Below are positions 24,006 to 35,495 of a stretch of DNA of 64,000 nt, piece by piece. How positions within the stretch are numbered: the first letter of the stretch is position 1; each line of letters begins with the position of its first letter. Position numbers and translations under genes: made by a program. The DNA is from Silene noctiflora (lineage: Eukaryota; Streptophyta; Magnoliopsida; Caryophyllales; Caryophyllaceae). The notes beneath the pieces were generated by a model, which did no database searches, had not been told where the DNA came from, and worked only from the letters and a program-made list of their open reading frames with translations. Location of the stretch: NCBI GenBank assembly GCA_009801015.1, contig VHZZ01000018.1, positions 131,939 through 195,938 of the forward strand, given 5' to 3'.

Positions 24006-24537
24006 TACATCTATGCCATTGCAACCCCCAAACTAAGTTTCCAATACAATCACAACTTCACTACATAAACCTAAATTAGCTCATTTATGCTCTAAATTCC
24101 GATTTTAATACATAAAAATACAAACAGAAGAGAACAAATTGACGAACATAATAATCCATATGCTGAAATAACAGTACAAATTATCACATAAAAAAGCAAT
24201 AATTGAGTAAATAGATATATAAAACTAATGAATTAACAAAAGAAATTGAAATGGCGATAAATTGAAGGAGAGAGGAAAGAGAATGATGAACACCTATAGA
24301 CATTGAATTGAACCTCGATGGTGCCGAAGCTTCAATGGAGATGAATGTGAGAAACAAACAAATCTGTTAGAGGAAGTTACAGTACGTCGCCATAAACAAT
24401 CGAGAGTTTGTTTTATTTCCGAATCGATAATTAAACATTGCTTTTGCGGTTGCCGATTTTTTTCCGTCTCGGATGGACATCCTAGTACTCTAGGCGTCTA
24501 TGTGGTTTGAAAATCACCGGTTTATTATCATTTCCTA

Positions 24538-25065
24538 TCTACTAAAAGAATAAGAATTCTCACATTTTTCCCTCTAAAAAGTATCTTTTTAAATAAGGGA
24601 GGTAATTACAATATATGCATTTATTAAAAAAGAAACTAATAATTACATTTTTATTTCTTTAAATTATTATCTTTTCATTAAAATTAATATTTTCATCAAA
24701 TTATATTATTTTCACCCAACTCTAAACTATAATCTCTTAAGTAAAATATAATTAAAATTTATATAAAACTATAAAATTGCTTAATCATGGATTATTTGAG
24801 AATGACAAACGAAACTGTAATCACTATTACTGTGACAAAAAAATTGAGAAAATTTTAAAATTGAAATCATTGGCTTTATGGATAAAAAATATTTTGTTTA
24901 AAATACATTTACGCATATTACTTAATTCTCTTGATTAATTGTCAACAAAGTAAAATGAAATGACGAGAAATACAGACAATTAATAAAATATTACTATCAT
25001 AAAAATAATTTATTTATTAAAAAAATTATATATACCGTGCATTTATTATACGGGGTCTAAACTAG
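24538..25065 (+). mobile_element. Non-autonomous Helitron, 528 bp
   Basis: Starts TCTACTAAAAGAATAAGA after an A and ends with a hairpin (CCGTGCA, TTTATTATACGG) and CTAAACTAG before T. Same subfamily as 42298-43008. It lies between the unidentified locus and CSN7. Confidence 0.88.
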
Positions 25066-25767
25066 TTTTTATATAGAAAATCTTATAATTAGTTTTATCG
25101 AAATTCTGACTTGTTTAAAAATGTTTATCGATTTTAAATTTTTGAACGACTGAGCGTATGTGATAGTGTGATACGACTTAATTGTGAAATAAAGAAGAGT
25201 GAAATTTCGATTTTTGTTGTTTTTTTTCCTTCGTTTGTTAATCCTCCTTTAACCATAGAAAATTTTTCTTCCAAAATTTCGATTTTTGTTCTCTTAGGGT
25301 TTTACCTTCATACGCCGAACTTGGTAACAGGAAGGAGGTAATTAGCTTCAGTGATGTCTCTTGTGATACTGGCCGTAAAAAGATGTATCGTGTTTCATCT
25401 ATAACAAAACTGTTTGCACGATGACCATCATGATGCCATTGGCTATGTTGGATTGATATTCCATAATATCGACTAGCATCGAGCAAGATAATAACAAACA
25501 TTACTCGAATACCTCAAAGACCTTACCGAAGTTGAGAGAGATGTTTTAACTGCATATAACAAAATGCCACTATTACATCTCCAAGGACTGACCAGAGCCG
25601 AAGGCAGGCCAAAGAGAGGTCAATATCTGCCTAATACGCAAATCATAATGAAAGAAGCGACAATGGTTTAGAAACACAAGAATATCATCCCCAAAAGCAG
25701 CAACCTCTTCAGCATATTGCAACTAACCAAATCCACAGCCCTCAAAATCATTCCTATCGCCTACCTC

Positions 25768-28700
25768 TTAAGGTATAGGGTGCCGCCTCCTGCAGTTCCA
25801 CAAACTTGTTAGCTGATGAGTTCGGAAAAAAGGATTGGACAACCGGTTGTGTAAGAGTATCGTACAACCATGTTAAATCTAATTGAGTTTATGTATATTT
25901 TTTTTGGTTTTTAATAAATTTTGGGTTGTATTTTAATTTTTTGACATCAAAGCTAAAACTAAAATTTAAATGAGCTTATATGTATTGTTTTTGAGTTGCA
26001 CTATAAGCTTTTGAACTCAATATTTTTGTAAAGGAGCTCATAAACTTTATGCTTAAGCTCAAAAACTCTATTACAAAGCTAATAATCTCTACCATATTAC
26101 AACTGGTGATATAATCTACGTACTGGACGAGTACTCGTCCACGTGGAAAGGGGGAGGTATAGTAATCCACAATTCAACATATATGGAACTAGCCTAAAGA
26201 TAGCAAGGGATAAATCTAGAATCGAATCCTTGGATTTGGATTCGGATCAGTGACCTTGACACTGGTCCCACATCGGCCACATGTGACCAGAAGGTCCAGA
26301 ATCTGGATCAACATACTTCACATCCAAATGTGGAACCACTATCGAGTCTGACAGATTCAATCGGATCCAGGATTCATTGTCATCCTAATCTTTATATAAA
26401 ATGGATAAAAAAGGGCACTGATATAATAAAGAAGCAATACTCAAATATAGAAATGATGGCCACTGTCACATTACCTCTTAGACCTAACTCTATCCTCCTC
26501 AAAGTCCATCACTCCTCCAGGTTCAGAGAAGATCTCCTCCTGCCCTCTGAAATCGACATCTGCCTGCTAGTGGGTAGCTTCTGCCACAATGTAAGTAAGA
26601 CTATCGACCAACATTCCCATAATACGGACAAGTAAAATGAGCTTCTAATGACTTGGTAATTCAAACTGGCATCCATAAACACAGAACAGTTTGGCGTACA
26701 TCTAAATACGACACTAGTCATTAGTAATTATGTAAGTGTATGTGTATACAGGTGACTGAGAGACATGTAAATAGAAACAACCACCCCCAGCAACCGACCC
26801 CACTAGAGTTACCCACAGGCAGTTCAACTCAGGGCTTATCTTGGGAAATCACACCTTGAACCAACATTCCATAATCCGGACAAGTAAACTGGCATCCATA
26901 AACACATAACAGTTTGGTGTACATCTAAATACGGAAACTAGTGATTAGTAATTATGCCAGTGTATAATGTATGTACAGGTGACTGAGAGACTTGTAAATG
27001 GAAACAACCACCCCCAGCAATCGACCTCACTAGAGTTGCCCACAGGCAGTTCAACCCAGGGCTTGTCTTGGGAAATCACAACTTGAACCAGTCTACTTAA
27101 GCTCTGGATAGGGCTGGAGCACGCTAAAAGTAGACATAACCCAATCAAAGGTCAGTTATGCGATGAAAGTAACTCCAGCCAAATTTCTTTTTTAGAAAAT
27201 TTGGCATGTAATATACACGGTCCTATCCAGGTGATCATGTCGCCAGTACTACCACTAAACAGCTGTACCAACAACCCCTCTTTTGACACGAGGTGATGCC
27301 AGAAGGCTAGTATTATGACAACTTAAACTAGCAGGAAATAACTCAATATGGTTCATACCTTCAGAGATAATGATTTCTTCAAATCTTCCACTCTATCTTC
27401 AACATCTTTTTTGTGTTTCCTGTCCGACTCACTCATTGCATCAGCCCATTTTATCTTGTCTTGAATCGTCAGCAACAAATCGTCAGATGTTGTTAACCTA
27501 TTATTTCATTTAAAATAAAATAGTAATTACAGGTTTAAACCTCGTAGCTACTAGCCAAGGAGTAATGATTCACACCCAAAGCTTATAGTCAAGAAAATAG
27601 TCCAAGAAAGCAAGACACACATCCAACAAAGAACATCAATCACAAATCTAATACGCTCTCAAGTCTCAACTTAGCAAGATACTCTGTATGAAGGACTACA
27701 AAAGTGAAGCATACAGTACATAAACCTTAGATTCGCAAAGTATACATAATAACTGAAAAAATAAGCACAGTACATTAAATAATGTATATACCCCACAGAA
27801 GAAAAAAGATCTGAAAAATAAGCCACATAAATGGATAAAGGAAAATCAAATACAGATGTCTCCATATTGTCCGAAAGTCAAACCAAGCCAGTCACAGAGA
27901 TACTAGGGAGTAATACTGGTAGGCTGACTTGAGGGGAAAAAAATTCAGAGCCATTTCTAGACCACGTTTACTCTAAGTCAATAAAACCTCTCAATAACAA
28001 GGTGATCACTACTCCAACCAATAACAAATAACCTAGCATTCCAAAAGTAAACCATAGCAAGTTGACCAAAAGACAACTATTTCCCCGTCTCCTACACTCT
28101 GCTCCAATCTCCGTTTGCTTTTGCAGCAGTGGAATGAATTAGAAAAACAACCATGTCCAAATAACTAAAAATTACTGGAGAATCATCGGAAAATGGACTT
28201 TAGAACGAGATAGAAGAAATGATCAAAACGCAAACCCCTACTATTTGTCACTACAAGGGCAATCTAAGTCAAAGTGTGATCACGAGTAGAATAAAGCGAC
28301 ACAAGCAATATTCAAATTTAACACACCACACGACCAAAGACACCAAAAACTAGCCGCATACCAGTTTGCCAAGGTATGTATCATATTTCCCAGCTGTCCT
28401 GGTCTAAGATCTCTTCCAGCAGCAAATTGCACCTACATCAGTACACAGAAATAAGATCACTACACAGAGAACAAACTTCTACAAACACAAAATTAGTAAA
28501 GGGTAAAGGGATAGCCGTTGAAAGGCACAGATAAATAGATAATTTCAAAATGTAAAATAAGGATATTGAGGAAGACAGAGATTAAGACCTCAAAGCATCT
28601 ACGCCATTGATCAAGCTTTCCTCTGACAATACCCTGTAAACCAGAAATGAATGTGAGCACATCTATGCAGTATGCACACACACATTGGAACAAATTTTAG

Positions 28701-31700
28701 AACGCCCAAATGAGAAGGAATGAATAAGGTGATACTTGTCAAACTGGGTGCTAAAGAAATAATAAAAACTCATGGTTTAGTGGCATATTTTGAGGAGTAA
28801 ACAATCCTCGTTGACAATTGCAACTCCTTGACAACCAAAGCTGGCTAACCACACACTATTACGCTTAACGTAGACTCCCATAGAAACACGGGGCTAAAAT
28901 CAAGAGCCAGTCAACCGGACCAAACTTCAAGGAGAATTTGTTCTTGAAATGAGAAGTTATAATACACTACCAACAACTCGTTGAAAGCCTGTAACTAAGT
29001 CCTTTCTCTTTGAGCAACTATGGTACTTCGACATTTCACTTTGGTGATACCAATGCAACACTTTAGCACTTCAATGCAAGCTAAAACATGAAACTTATTC
29101 ACTAAAATAATAGTTTCCTTCACCGTGCCTCATCTACCACTTGCAATCGACTAAGGATCCTCTACAGAAATTAGAGCACACAATCCTCTTAAAAAGGATC
29201 CCCTTAAGGTAACAAAGGGTTAGTATCTAGAACTGGTCCAAAACTTTTAGATGTTCTTGTTCTATGAAACGAAGAGTTCCGCTAAACCAATGCTACGCAT
29301 CAAATTTACTGGTCCCCTCACACTCCATACATTGACTCGTCCCTCCCTCCCACTCTGCACCAGTGTCTGTTTGTGCATGTGCATCGTATTTATCACTCTG
29401 TTGAGAGAACTGATAAAGAAAACAAGAGAAAGGAGTCTCCTTAAAGAACTAAAACAAACTTATTCTGTAAACTAATAACATGAGAGCAACATTAGTTATC
29501 AGGAAACATACCGCATACATGCACTCGTTGATAAGAAAATCTTCCAGTTCACGCACATTTGTGACATCTAATTGCTGCATCAACTGATCATATGGAAGTA
29601 CCTGTTAAGACACGTCATTAGCCAAAGAAAAACAAAGCAAAAGAAACTGTATATTAATGACACAGTTTCCCAAAGAGATGCTACAACTAAATATATCACA
29701 TTAATAACTACGCATATAGCTAATAAGTCGAAGTCACTTGACATCCCAAAATCTGAAGCACGACTAAACCAAGATTTCATATTGCTCGATTAACACGCTA
29801 CTCTCTATTGCTTTATGTAAGTTAGTAGATGAAGCCACAGCGTAAAGTGCATACAGTAGGCTTTTCTTATTTAAGAAAGATCTCATGTGAGACAAAACAA
29901 AACGAAGGTAGCTCATCAAAACATCAACAGGTTAGACTGCACCACAAATGGCTACAATGTTAGAATTTGGCTGGCAAAGGTCCGCCTTTGAGACCAATCC
30001 TTAGTATCCATAAAACATATACAAGTGATAATAAACCCTTCAAGCTTTCGGACAAGTATCATTAAGGAACCTTTACTTTTTAATCCATAAAAGCACCCCT
30101 TGTAACACATGTTTCAAAAATGAGGCACAAATTTAGCGAGTAGTTGCAGACTGCAATGGCACGTGTTCTCCTCGAAGGTTTCAACAGTAAGAGACAGTAA
30201 GACAATCAGCTATCAGCATGTGGACTGATGACTGCAGCTGCAATATCTACCCTTTATTATAAGATCAAGCCGGAAAGGGACCGTGAAAAATTGCATTTAT
30301 AATTCATATAGGGAACTTGTAAGTTGTAACTATCTTTGAGACACCTGACACCCATGCCCAGTCTGAGAACCTTATCCTCAAACCAGTTCCTAAACATTGA
30401 TGACTACCTCTAGATAACATGGCAAATGTCACAATGCCTACCACAAAATATTCCCATTGCATACAATAACACAGGTAGAGGCCTAAAAAAACATTAAAAT
30501 CCATGTAGAGTTTCATTTACCGCACATAATAGCAATGTTTCACTAAAATTGAGTTCAATTAGCGCAATTTCCAAATGACAGAGCTAAAGTGTAGAAATGT
30601 GTGGCAGCGCCTAACCTAAACTTTCAGTAGAAGATGAATTATTCACATATACACAAGTGAGAAAGAGAAAAAAATGACAGAGCCAGACTAGTTATGAAGG
30701 CCAAGAATGACTTTGGTAATAAGAGAAAGAACTATAAGAATGCAACAATAACGAGTACCTTGTTCGTCTCTGCTAGTGTAAGCACGGTGAGTTGCTTTAG
30801 CTTGAGAACTTGGTCAGGAACCAGTGCAGGTACAGATCCCATGTTGCCTACAAATGATAAGGTCAAAGATAAATGGTTTTAAGACTACATATTCGGTATC
30901 GAATGTCAATTTAAAAGCGTTGTTAACTTAACTCACTTTTCCATTAGTAATGGAGCCAAAGACTGCGTTCATAATAAAATAAAATGACTCAAGTAAAGTG
31001 ATTGAGCTTCTTTTAGCTCTAGAGTAGCAGTCTTTAGATGCAGTTATTAAGAGAATTTTCATTTTGGATCATTTTGAAACAACCATATGTGTTAGCAACA
31101 CAACGATTAGGTTGTGTAGAATGTAGATATTGTTGGTTAAATTAAAATCACACCACAGAGGAGCTAACGATATAGGATGCAAATTAAAAACTCGTATTAC
31201 TAGATAAATTTATTTGATTTCCATAAAAGAAAATCGAGCATGTGAACTAAACACACCATACGCAACTTAACACTTACATTAACAATTAACCTAAATAGAA
31301 CTCTGAGTGCTTACTTTTGTAATCACTCCATGTACCATGAGCGAACAACCGGAGAAGATTGAGATACGTTGAGTGCTCGGTTCCTTCAAGCTGCATTAAG
31401 AACGACAATTAACAACCAAAAACATATGCATCTACTTTGAATCAAAAAACGGGTTTCAATAGGGTACCAAACAATGATCAGGAGTCAAGTCACCCAAACT
31501 ACCGGATTTTTTTATCATAATAATTCAATAATCCAAAAAGTAGGAGTGATTTTCAACGCAAGAGTGCGGGGTGAATTTTGTTGTTCACCCCCAAGCAGTG
31601 GCATAGCCAGTATTTTAGGGTGGGGCGGATTTTTGGGGAACTAATAATTGAACGGGATAACCTAGAAAAAAAATCGATATATGGTAAACTAATTCTGAAC

Positions 31701-32257
31701 CTTTCTTTGATTGGGGCGATTGCCTTACTCGCCCTCTAGCTCCGCCACTACCCTAGCACAATACAACAAACTACTAACCCTGGTCCATCGTCCCTAATCA
31801 CTAAGCAAAATAGCCTACATACGGAATTTTAGCAGCAATTCACCACAATACATCATAATCCGACAATCAAAAATACGACAATTCCGCAATCTCCAACCTC
31901 TTAATGCCTGAGAAATTTCTCAAATAGTATTATATACTTACCAACGATGATCAAAACCCTAACTAACCGAAGATAAGCACACCGTCTTTTATACTACATT
32001 ACAATCAAACCTCTCCATCATACACACAACATACTACACAACAATATTAACAAGCAAAATTCAACCAATAATTTAAAACAAAAAACCCTAATAAATACCT
32101 CGGCGACACTGGGAACCGCGAGAATTTCAGAGAAAGCGAACAGCGAAGGACTAGAAGTAGCGTCAACGATAATGGAAGAGAGAGAAGAACCCTTGTTTTC
32201 CGACGCTTGTTTCACAAATTGATCGACTAAATCAGCTTGTTTTTGCTCGATATCCAT
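25768..32257 (-). CDS. CSN7: COP9 signalosome complex subunit 7
   Basis: PCI-domain subunit of the eight-subunit COP9 signalosome, which removes NEDD8 from cullins in the nucleus; the Arabidopsis gene is FUS5. Coding exons: 32257-32099, 31390-31315, 30847-30759, 29601-29512, 28633-28589, 28432-28362, 27497-27359, 26563-26475 and 25789-25768, giving 259 residues. All junctions are GT-AG and keep frame. The start MDIEQKQADLVDQFVKQA, SPSLFAFSEIL (38-48), QLTVLTLAETN (97-107), NVRELEDFLINECMYAGIVR (123-142), and KIKWADAMSESDRKHKKD (191-208) are as expected, and the end is SKRRRHPIP. The PCI/winged-helix part spans about 50-165, followed by a charged helix. If the donor after exon 8 is not used, the frame stops at once, giving 253 residues. 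Introns carry several repeats. Confidence 0.95.
25850..26126. mobile_element. Diverged MITE in CSN7 intron 8
   Basis: AT-rich, with GAGCTTATATGTATTGTTTT, GAGCTCATAAACTTTATG and GGTGATATAATCTACGTACTGG in the same order as the non-TIR MULE-like family (3623-3997). Ends and duplication are not clear. It lies between the two alternative CSN7 3' ends. Confidence 0.5.
26608..27090. repeat. Tandem duplication of about 240 bp in CSN7 intron 7
   Basis: Unit 1 (26608-26860) and unit 2 (26861-27090) are nearly identical over CAGGTGACTGAGAGAC, AACAACCACCCCCAGCAA and CCCACAGGCAGTTCAAC. Unit 1 carries about 22 extra bases near its start. It begins 45 bases downstream of the exon 8 acceptor, so unit 1 overlaps the intron's 3' end. 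Confidence 0.85.
31596..31750. mobile_element. Short MITE in CSN7 intron 1
   Basis: CAGTGGCATAGCCAG at the left pairs with CTAGCTCCGCCACTA at the right. This terminal pattern is common in plant hAT/MULE MITEs. No duplication could be defined. Confidence 0.55.
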
Positions 32258-32435
32258 ATTTTCCGACGAAAGTTTGAATCTGGGAGTTGTTGATTGTGAT
32301 AATTGATCAAATTAGGGTTTCCGAAATATGAAGATTGATGAATTTGAGGGATTTTCAGAAGGTTTTCTTAGCGAAGTTCTTCGCTTCGCCTAATTTTTGC
32401 CTCCTTTTGCTTTCACTTTTTTCACCCCCCTTTCT

Positions 32436-32443
32436 TATTTATA
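32436..32443 (-). promoter_or_regulatory. TATA box of CSN7
   Basis: Reads TATAAATA on the minus strand, 179 bases before the ATG at 32257. A Stowaway MITE lies only about 80 bases further upstream. Confidence 0.55.
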
Positions 32444-32524
32444 GGGAAGGAAAATTGAAATTTAATTAATTTAAGAAGTAAAAAAATCAGTTTATTTCAA
32501 ATAAAAGTTAAATTTTCTTTAATA

Positions 32525-32707
32525 CTCCGTCCGTGCCGATCAATTGTTGGTTAATTACTAAATGACAAGTCGACCAAATTTAGTGTGAAATGTGAATGAT
32601 AAAATTGCTCGTCAAATTCATTCTTAAAAAGTTAAAATAGAAAGGAGAACAATTGACTGTGACACTCCAAAATGAAATAGGACAACAAGTGACTGGGACG
32701 GAGGGAG
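32525..32707. mobile_element. Stowaway MITE in the CSN7 promoter region
   Basis: TA on both sides. Ends CTCCGTCCGTGCC and GGGACGGAGGGAG. More diverged than the copies at 2272 and 61326. Confidence 0.8.
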
Positions 32708-33289
32708 TAATATCTGAGAAAATAGGTTGTTTTTGTGGATCGGGTTGGGTTGGGTTGGGTTCATTTGAGTTCTGGTCGTCTTCGGTTGAGTTGTTTTCAA
32801 CATTAGGGGAAACGCCTGTTTGCGTTAAAAAACATTTGAGTCAAGTTGAGTAGAGTCGAATTAATTCATGTTTCGGATCCTCAATCCGGGTCAACTTTGT
32901 ATGATCTTGTTGTTTGTCGTCATCGTAAATTAAGGTAAATATAAATGGTACTCCATGTATATTATACATGCAAATTGAAAATATCACCTTTCCTATTGAT
33001 AGTTATCTCACGATTACTGCTTTAAATTGGTAATTATAATGGGTAATTGTGAACTTGTGGTTGGCTAAAATTAGGGTTCGGAACGTTACTTAACTTAATT
33101 GCTAAAGTAAATACATGTTTTGTAATCTGTAACCTAAGTTCAATTATCGTCATTTAGTAATTTAATGATAATATGTTTGTGCGTGTTCGAAAATATTGCA
33201 ATGAAAATGTAATAACTAAAACGATAATGGAAAAATAATTTATATAAAGGAGATGGTTATTAATTATTCTAAGGCTTAGTGGAGACATT

Positions 33290-33790
33290 TAACATTAAAA
33301 TAACTAATTATACAATAACTAAAAGATAAAAATGGCCATTTGAGAACAGATAATATTTATGACAACGTGTTGGGCCATGTGGGGCCGAAGGAATGCGATA
33401 ATGTTTAATTAGGGAGTGTTAATAGGGGTGATGTGGTTCGGCAAGCTAAGGGCGATCTATTGTGGGGGATGGGGGTGGCACAAGGAGACACGAAGGAGAT
33501 GGAGGTGGGAGGGATAAGCGAGAAACAAAGGGTGGTGATAATAAGCTGAAGTAGTTTGAGTGGGGAATGCGGAGAAGGGTTCAGCATGTGGGTGAGTCCA
33601 AGTGGGAGAATGGTGCGTGAAAATTTACGTCAGTGATGGGGTTCTCAAGGGTGTGGGAATGGGGTTCATGGTTGTTTGTAGGGAGGATTCGGGTCGGGTG
33701 TTATGGGTCGTGACTGTTCAAACGAAGGATATTCGGGAGTCAAAGATGGTGGAGGCGCGAGTTGTGCTTATAAGACTTACAAAAAAAAAC
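33290..33790 (+). pseudogene. LINE-type RNase H remnant
   Basis: Two pieces in different frames recall the end of the polyprotein of plant LINEs. At 33368-33409 the reading WAMWGRRNAIMFN matches the WxxWxxRNxxxF block that precedes the RNase H domain. At 33602-33780 the reading VKIYVSDGVLKGVGMGFMVV followed by a GRVLW motif matches the start of the RNase H-like domain. Key acidic residues are partly absent, stops intervene, and no reverse transcriptase is found nearby. It is short and old. Confidence 0.55.
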
Positions 33791-33799
33791 AAGGGTAAG

Positions 33800-35190
33800 A
33801 TTATCCGTCAAACTCTTCTGGGTCTTGACACTCAGCTTTCCACTTACTTTTATTATTTTTATATTGCTCAGACTCATTTCAACTCCACCTCAGACTTTAT
33901 ACATTATCAATCAAACTCTACTTTTTACCCCACTTATTTTTTTTCAGCTTATAAAGAAACAAAATTAAAAACAAAAGAATACACATGTCAATTATTGATT
34001 GGAAGAAATGTCTAGTAAATTGTGCAAAGACTTTACAAGAGTCTTAAGTTGAGTCTTGGATTTCCAATACTCGACTTAAGACTTTGTCAACACTTTGAAA
34101 GATTATTGGTTGTCTTGAGTGAGTCTTGTCTCAAGATTACCAATAATCTTACCCTAAGAAGACAAGCTATTTAAGAGTTGGTATAAAAGGCGATTGCTTA
34201 GAAGTCATTCATGATTTACAGCAACAAAAGCGAGGAAAAAGCAAGCTGCTTTTAGTTTACGAGAATGTTTTTCGTTTATGTAATTTCTTTGATTGCGTTA
34301 GGTTTTTTTTTTCACACATCAAGACTCGTATAGAGTAGCTCATACGTTAGCACATGCTGAACCATGGAGCTATGGGCAGAAGAGCCTGGATTGACGATCT
34401 TCTTTGAAACATTGCTGAAGCCGTATCTTTTGATATGATACCTATAATATAATAAACTCTTCAAAAAATAATATTTGTTTTCATTCAAATTCATTCTTAT
34501 TGCGGTTCACCCATGTGTATAGGTTTATACTTGTTACTAAATTAATCATAATTGTTTTTGGAAAGTCATCTAAGTGACAAAACAATTAAGACAATAACTA
34601 ATGCAAAACAATAAAAACTGTACATTAAGTTAAAATAAGAGGTCACGTTTTTTTTTTTTCGTATGATCTGTTGTTCTCGGCTCTATATATAAGTCATTAT
34701 GACATTATTGATATATGCTCTGAATTTTGCATCGAGGTGATTTAAGAAAGTTAATGAAAGGTAATTACGGATGTGGAACGACATGACCACCAAATGATGC
34801 GAATTAGTGCCACAATTTTCGAAGTTGATTTCCCTCAACCAAAATTAAATGTCATATATCATTAATTTCATTCCATGACCTTACGAAGTTACGGTTAGGT
34901 GACATCTTTTCATGTGCGATAACGTCAAGAGATGACTTACAACATCATTAACAACTAAGTAGTAAGCACACAGCCACACATCATTATTAACTCATTTATA
35001 TGCCCGGTCAATCTATATAGGTCACATTCTCAATTTTCATTCCATTTCGAATACTCCCTTAACGTTCTCCACACTATCTTAGATAACTTCTTGACATTTC
35101 TGACAAGTTCCTTACGACATCTAGACTCGAAACAACAACAAACAAATTTAAAGACTCAAATTAAACCCCTTGTTAAAACAATCTTATTTC
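33800..35190. other. Intergenic, upstream of LCMT1
   Basis: AT-rich, with no recognised gene or transposon end. A poly-T tract lies near 34651. A short block at 34022-34150 repeats the words GTCTTAAGTTGAGTCTT and CAAGACTC. Confidence 0.45.
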
Positions 35191-35394
35191 AAAAATATAT
35201 CATTTTACTTTATTATTTAAAATAAGAAATTTCTCATGTGATTTTTCCGAGTGATGTATTTTTAGTTACGACTCTACGCGTTTCGTTAGATTAAAAAAAA
35301 TATATCATTTTACTTTACTATTTAAAATAAAAAATTTCTCATGTGATTTTTCCAAGTGATGTATTTTTAGTTACGACTCTACGCATTTCGTAAT
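35191..35394. repeat. Tandem duplication of about 104 bp just before LCMT1
   Basis: Two units share AATATATCATTTTACTTTA, TTTCTCATGTGATTTTTCC and TTTTTAGTTACGACTCTACG. They differ at only a few bases. They end about 100 bases before the LCMT1 start codon, so they lie in its core promoter or 5' UTR. Confidence 0.85.
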
Positions 35395-35495
35395 ACGGGA
35401 AAAAAAAAATTACTCTACAAGTCGAGAAAACCTTTATTTTCCTAAATGGAAAAAACCGCACACAAACCACAATTGCGTTAAACTCCATCAGAACT

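Larger units (their letters stand above)
19600..24370 (-). other. Possible spliced transcription unit, not identified
   Basis: On the minus strand this stretch looks gene-like but I cannot name a product. It has several exon-like blocks between good splice signals: a leader near 24370-24290 ending TCTATAG before GTGTTC; a block at about 21725-21766 between CAG and GTCAGT; one ending at 20670 before GTAAGG; one at about 20461-20522 after GTAGCAG; one ending near 19975 before GTAAGTTG; and one at about 19637-19755 after TTTTCAG. Translations of single blocks are cysteine-rich but match no family I know, and I could not chain them into one open frame. It could be a non-coding RNA, a decayed gene, or a real gene whose exons I misjudged. 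Undetermined bases are at 22278, 22366 and 22413. Confidence 0.25.

Noticed and set aside
33405-33587. Minus-strand 60-codon frame
   Set aside because: Antisense to the LINE remnant.
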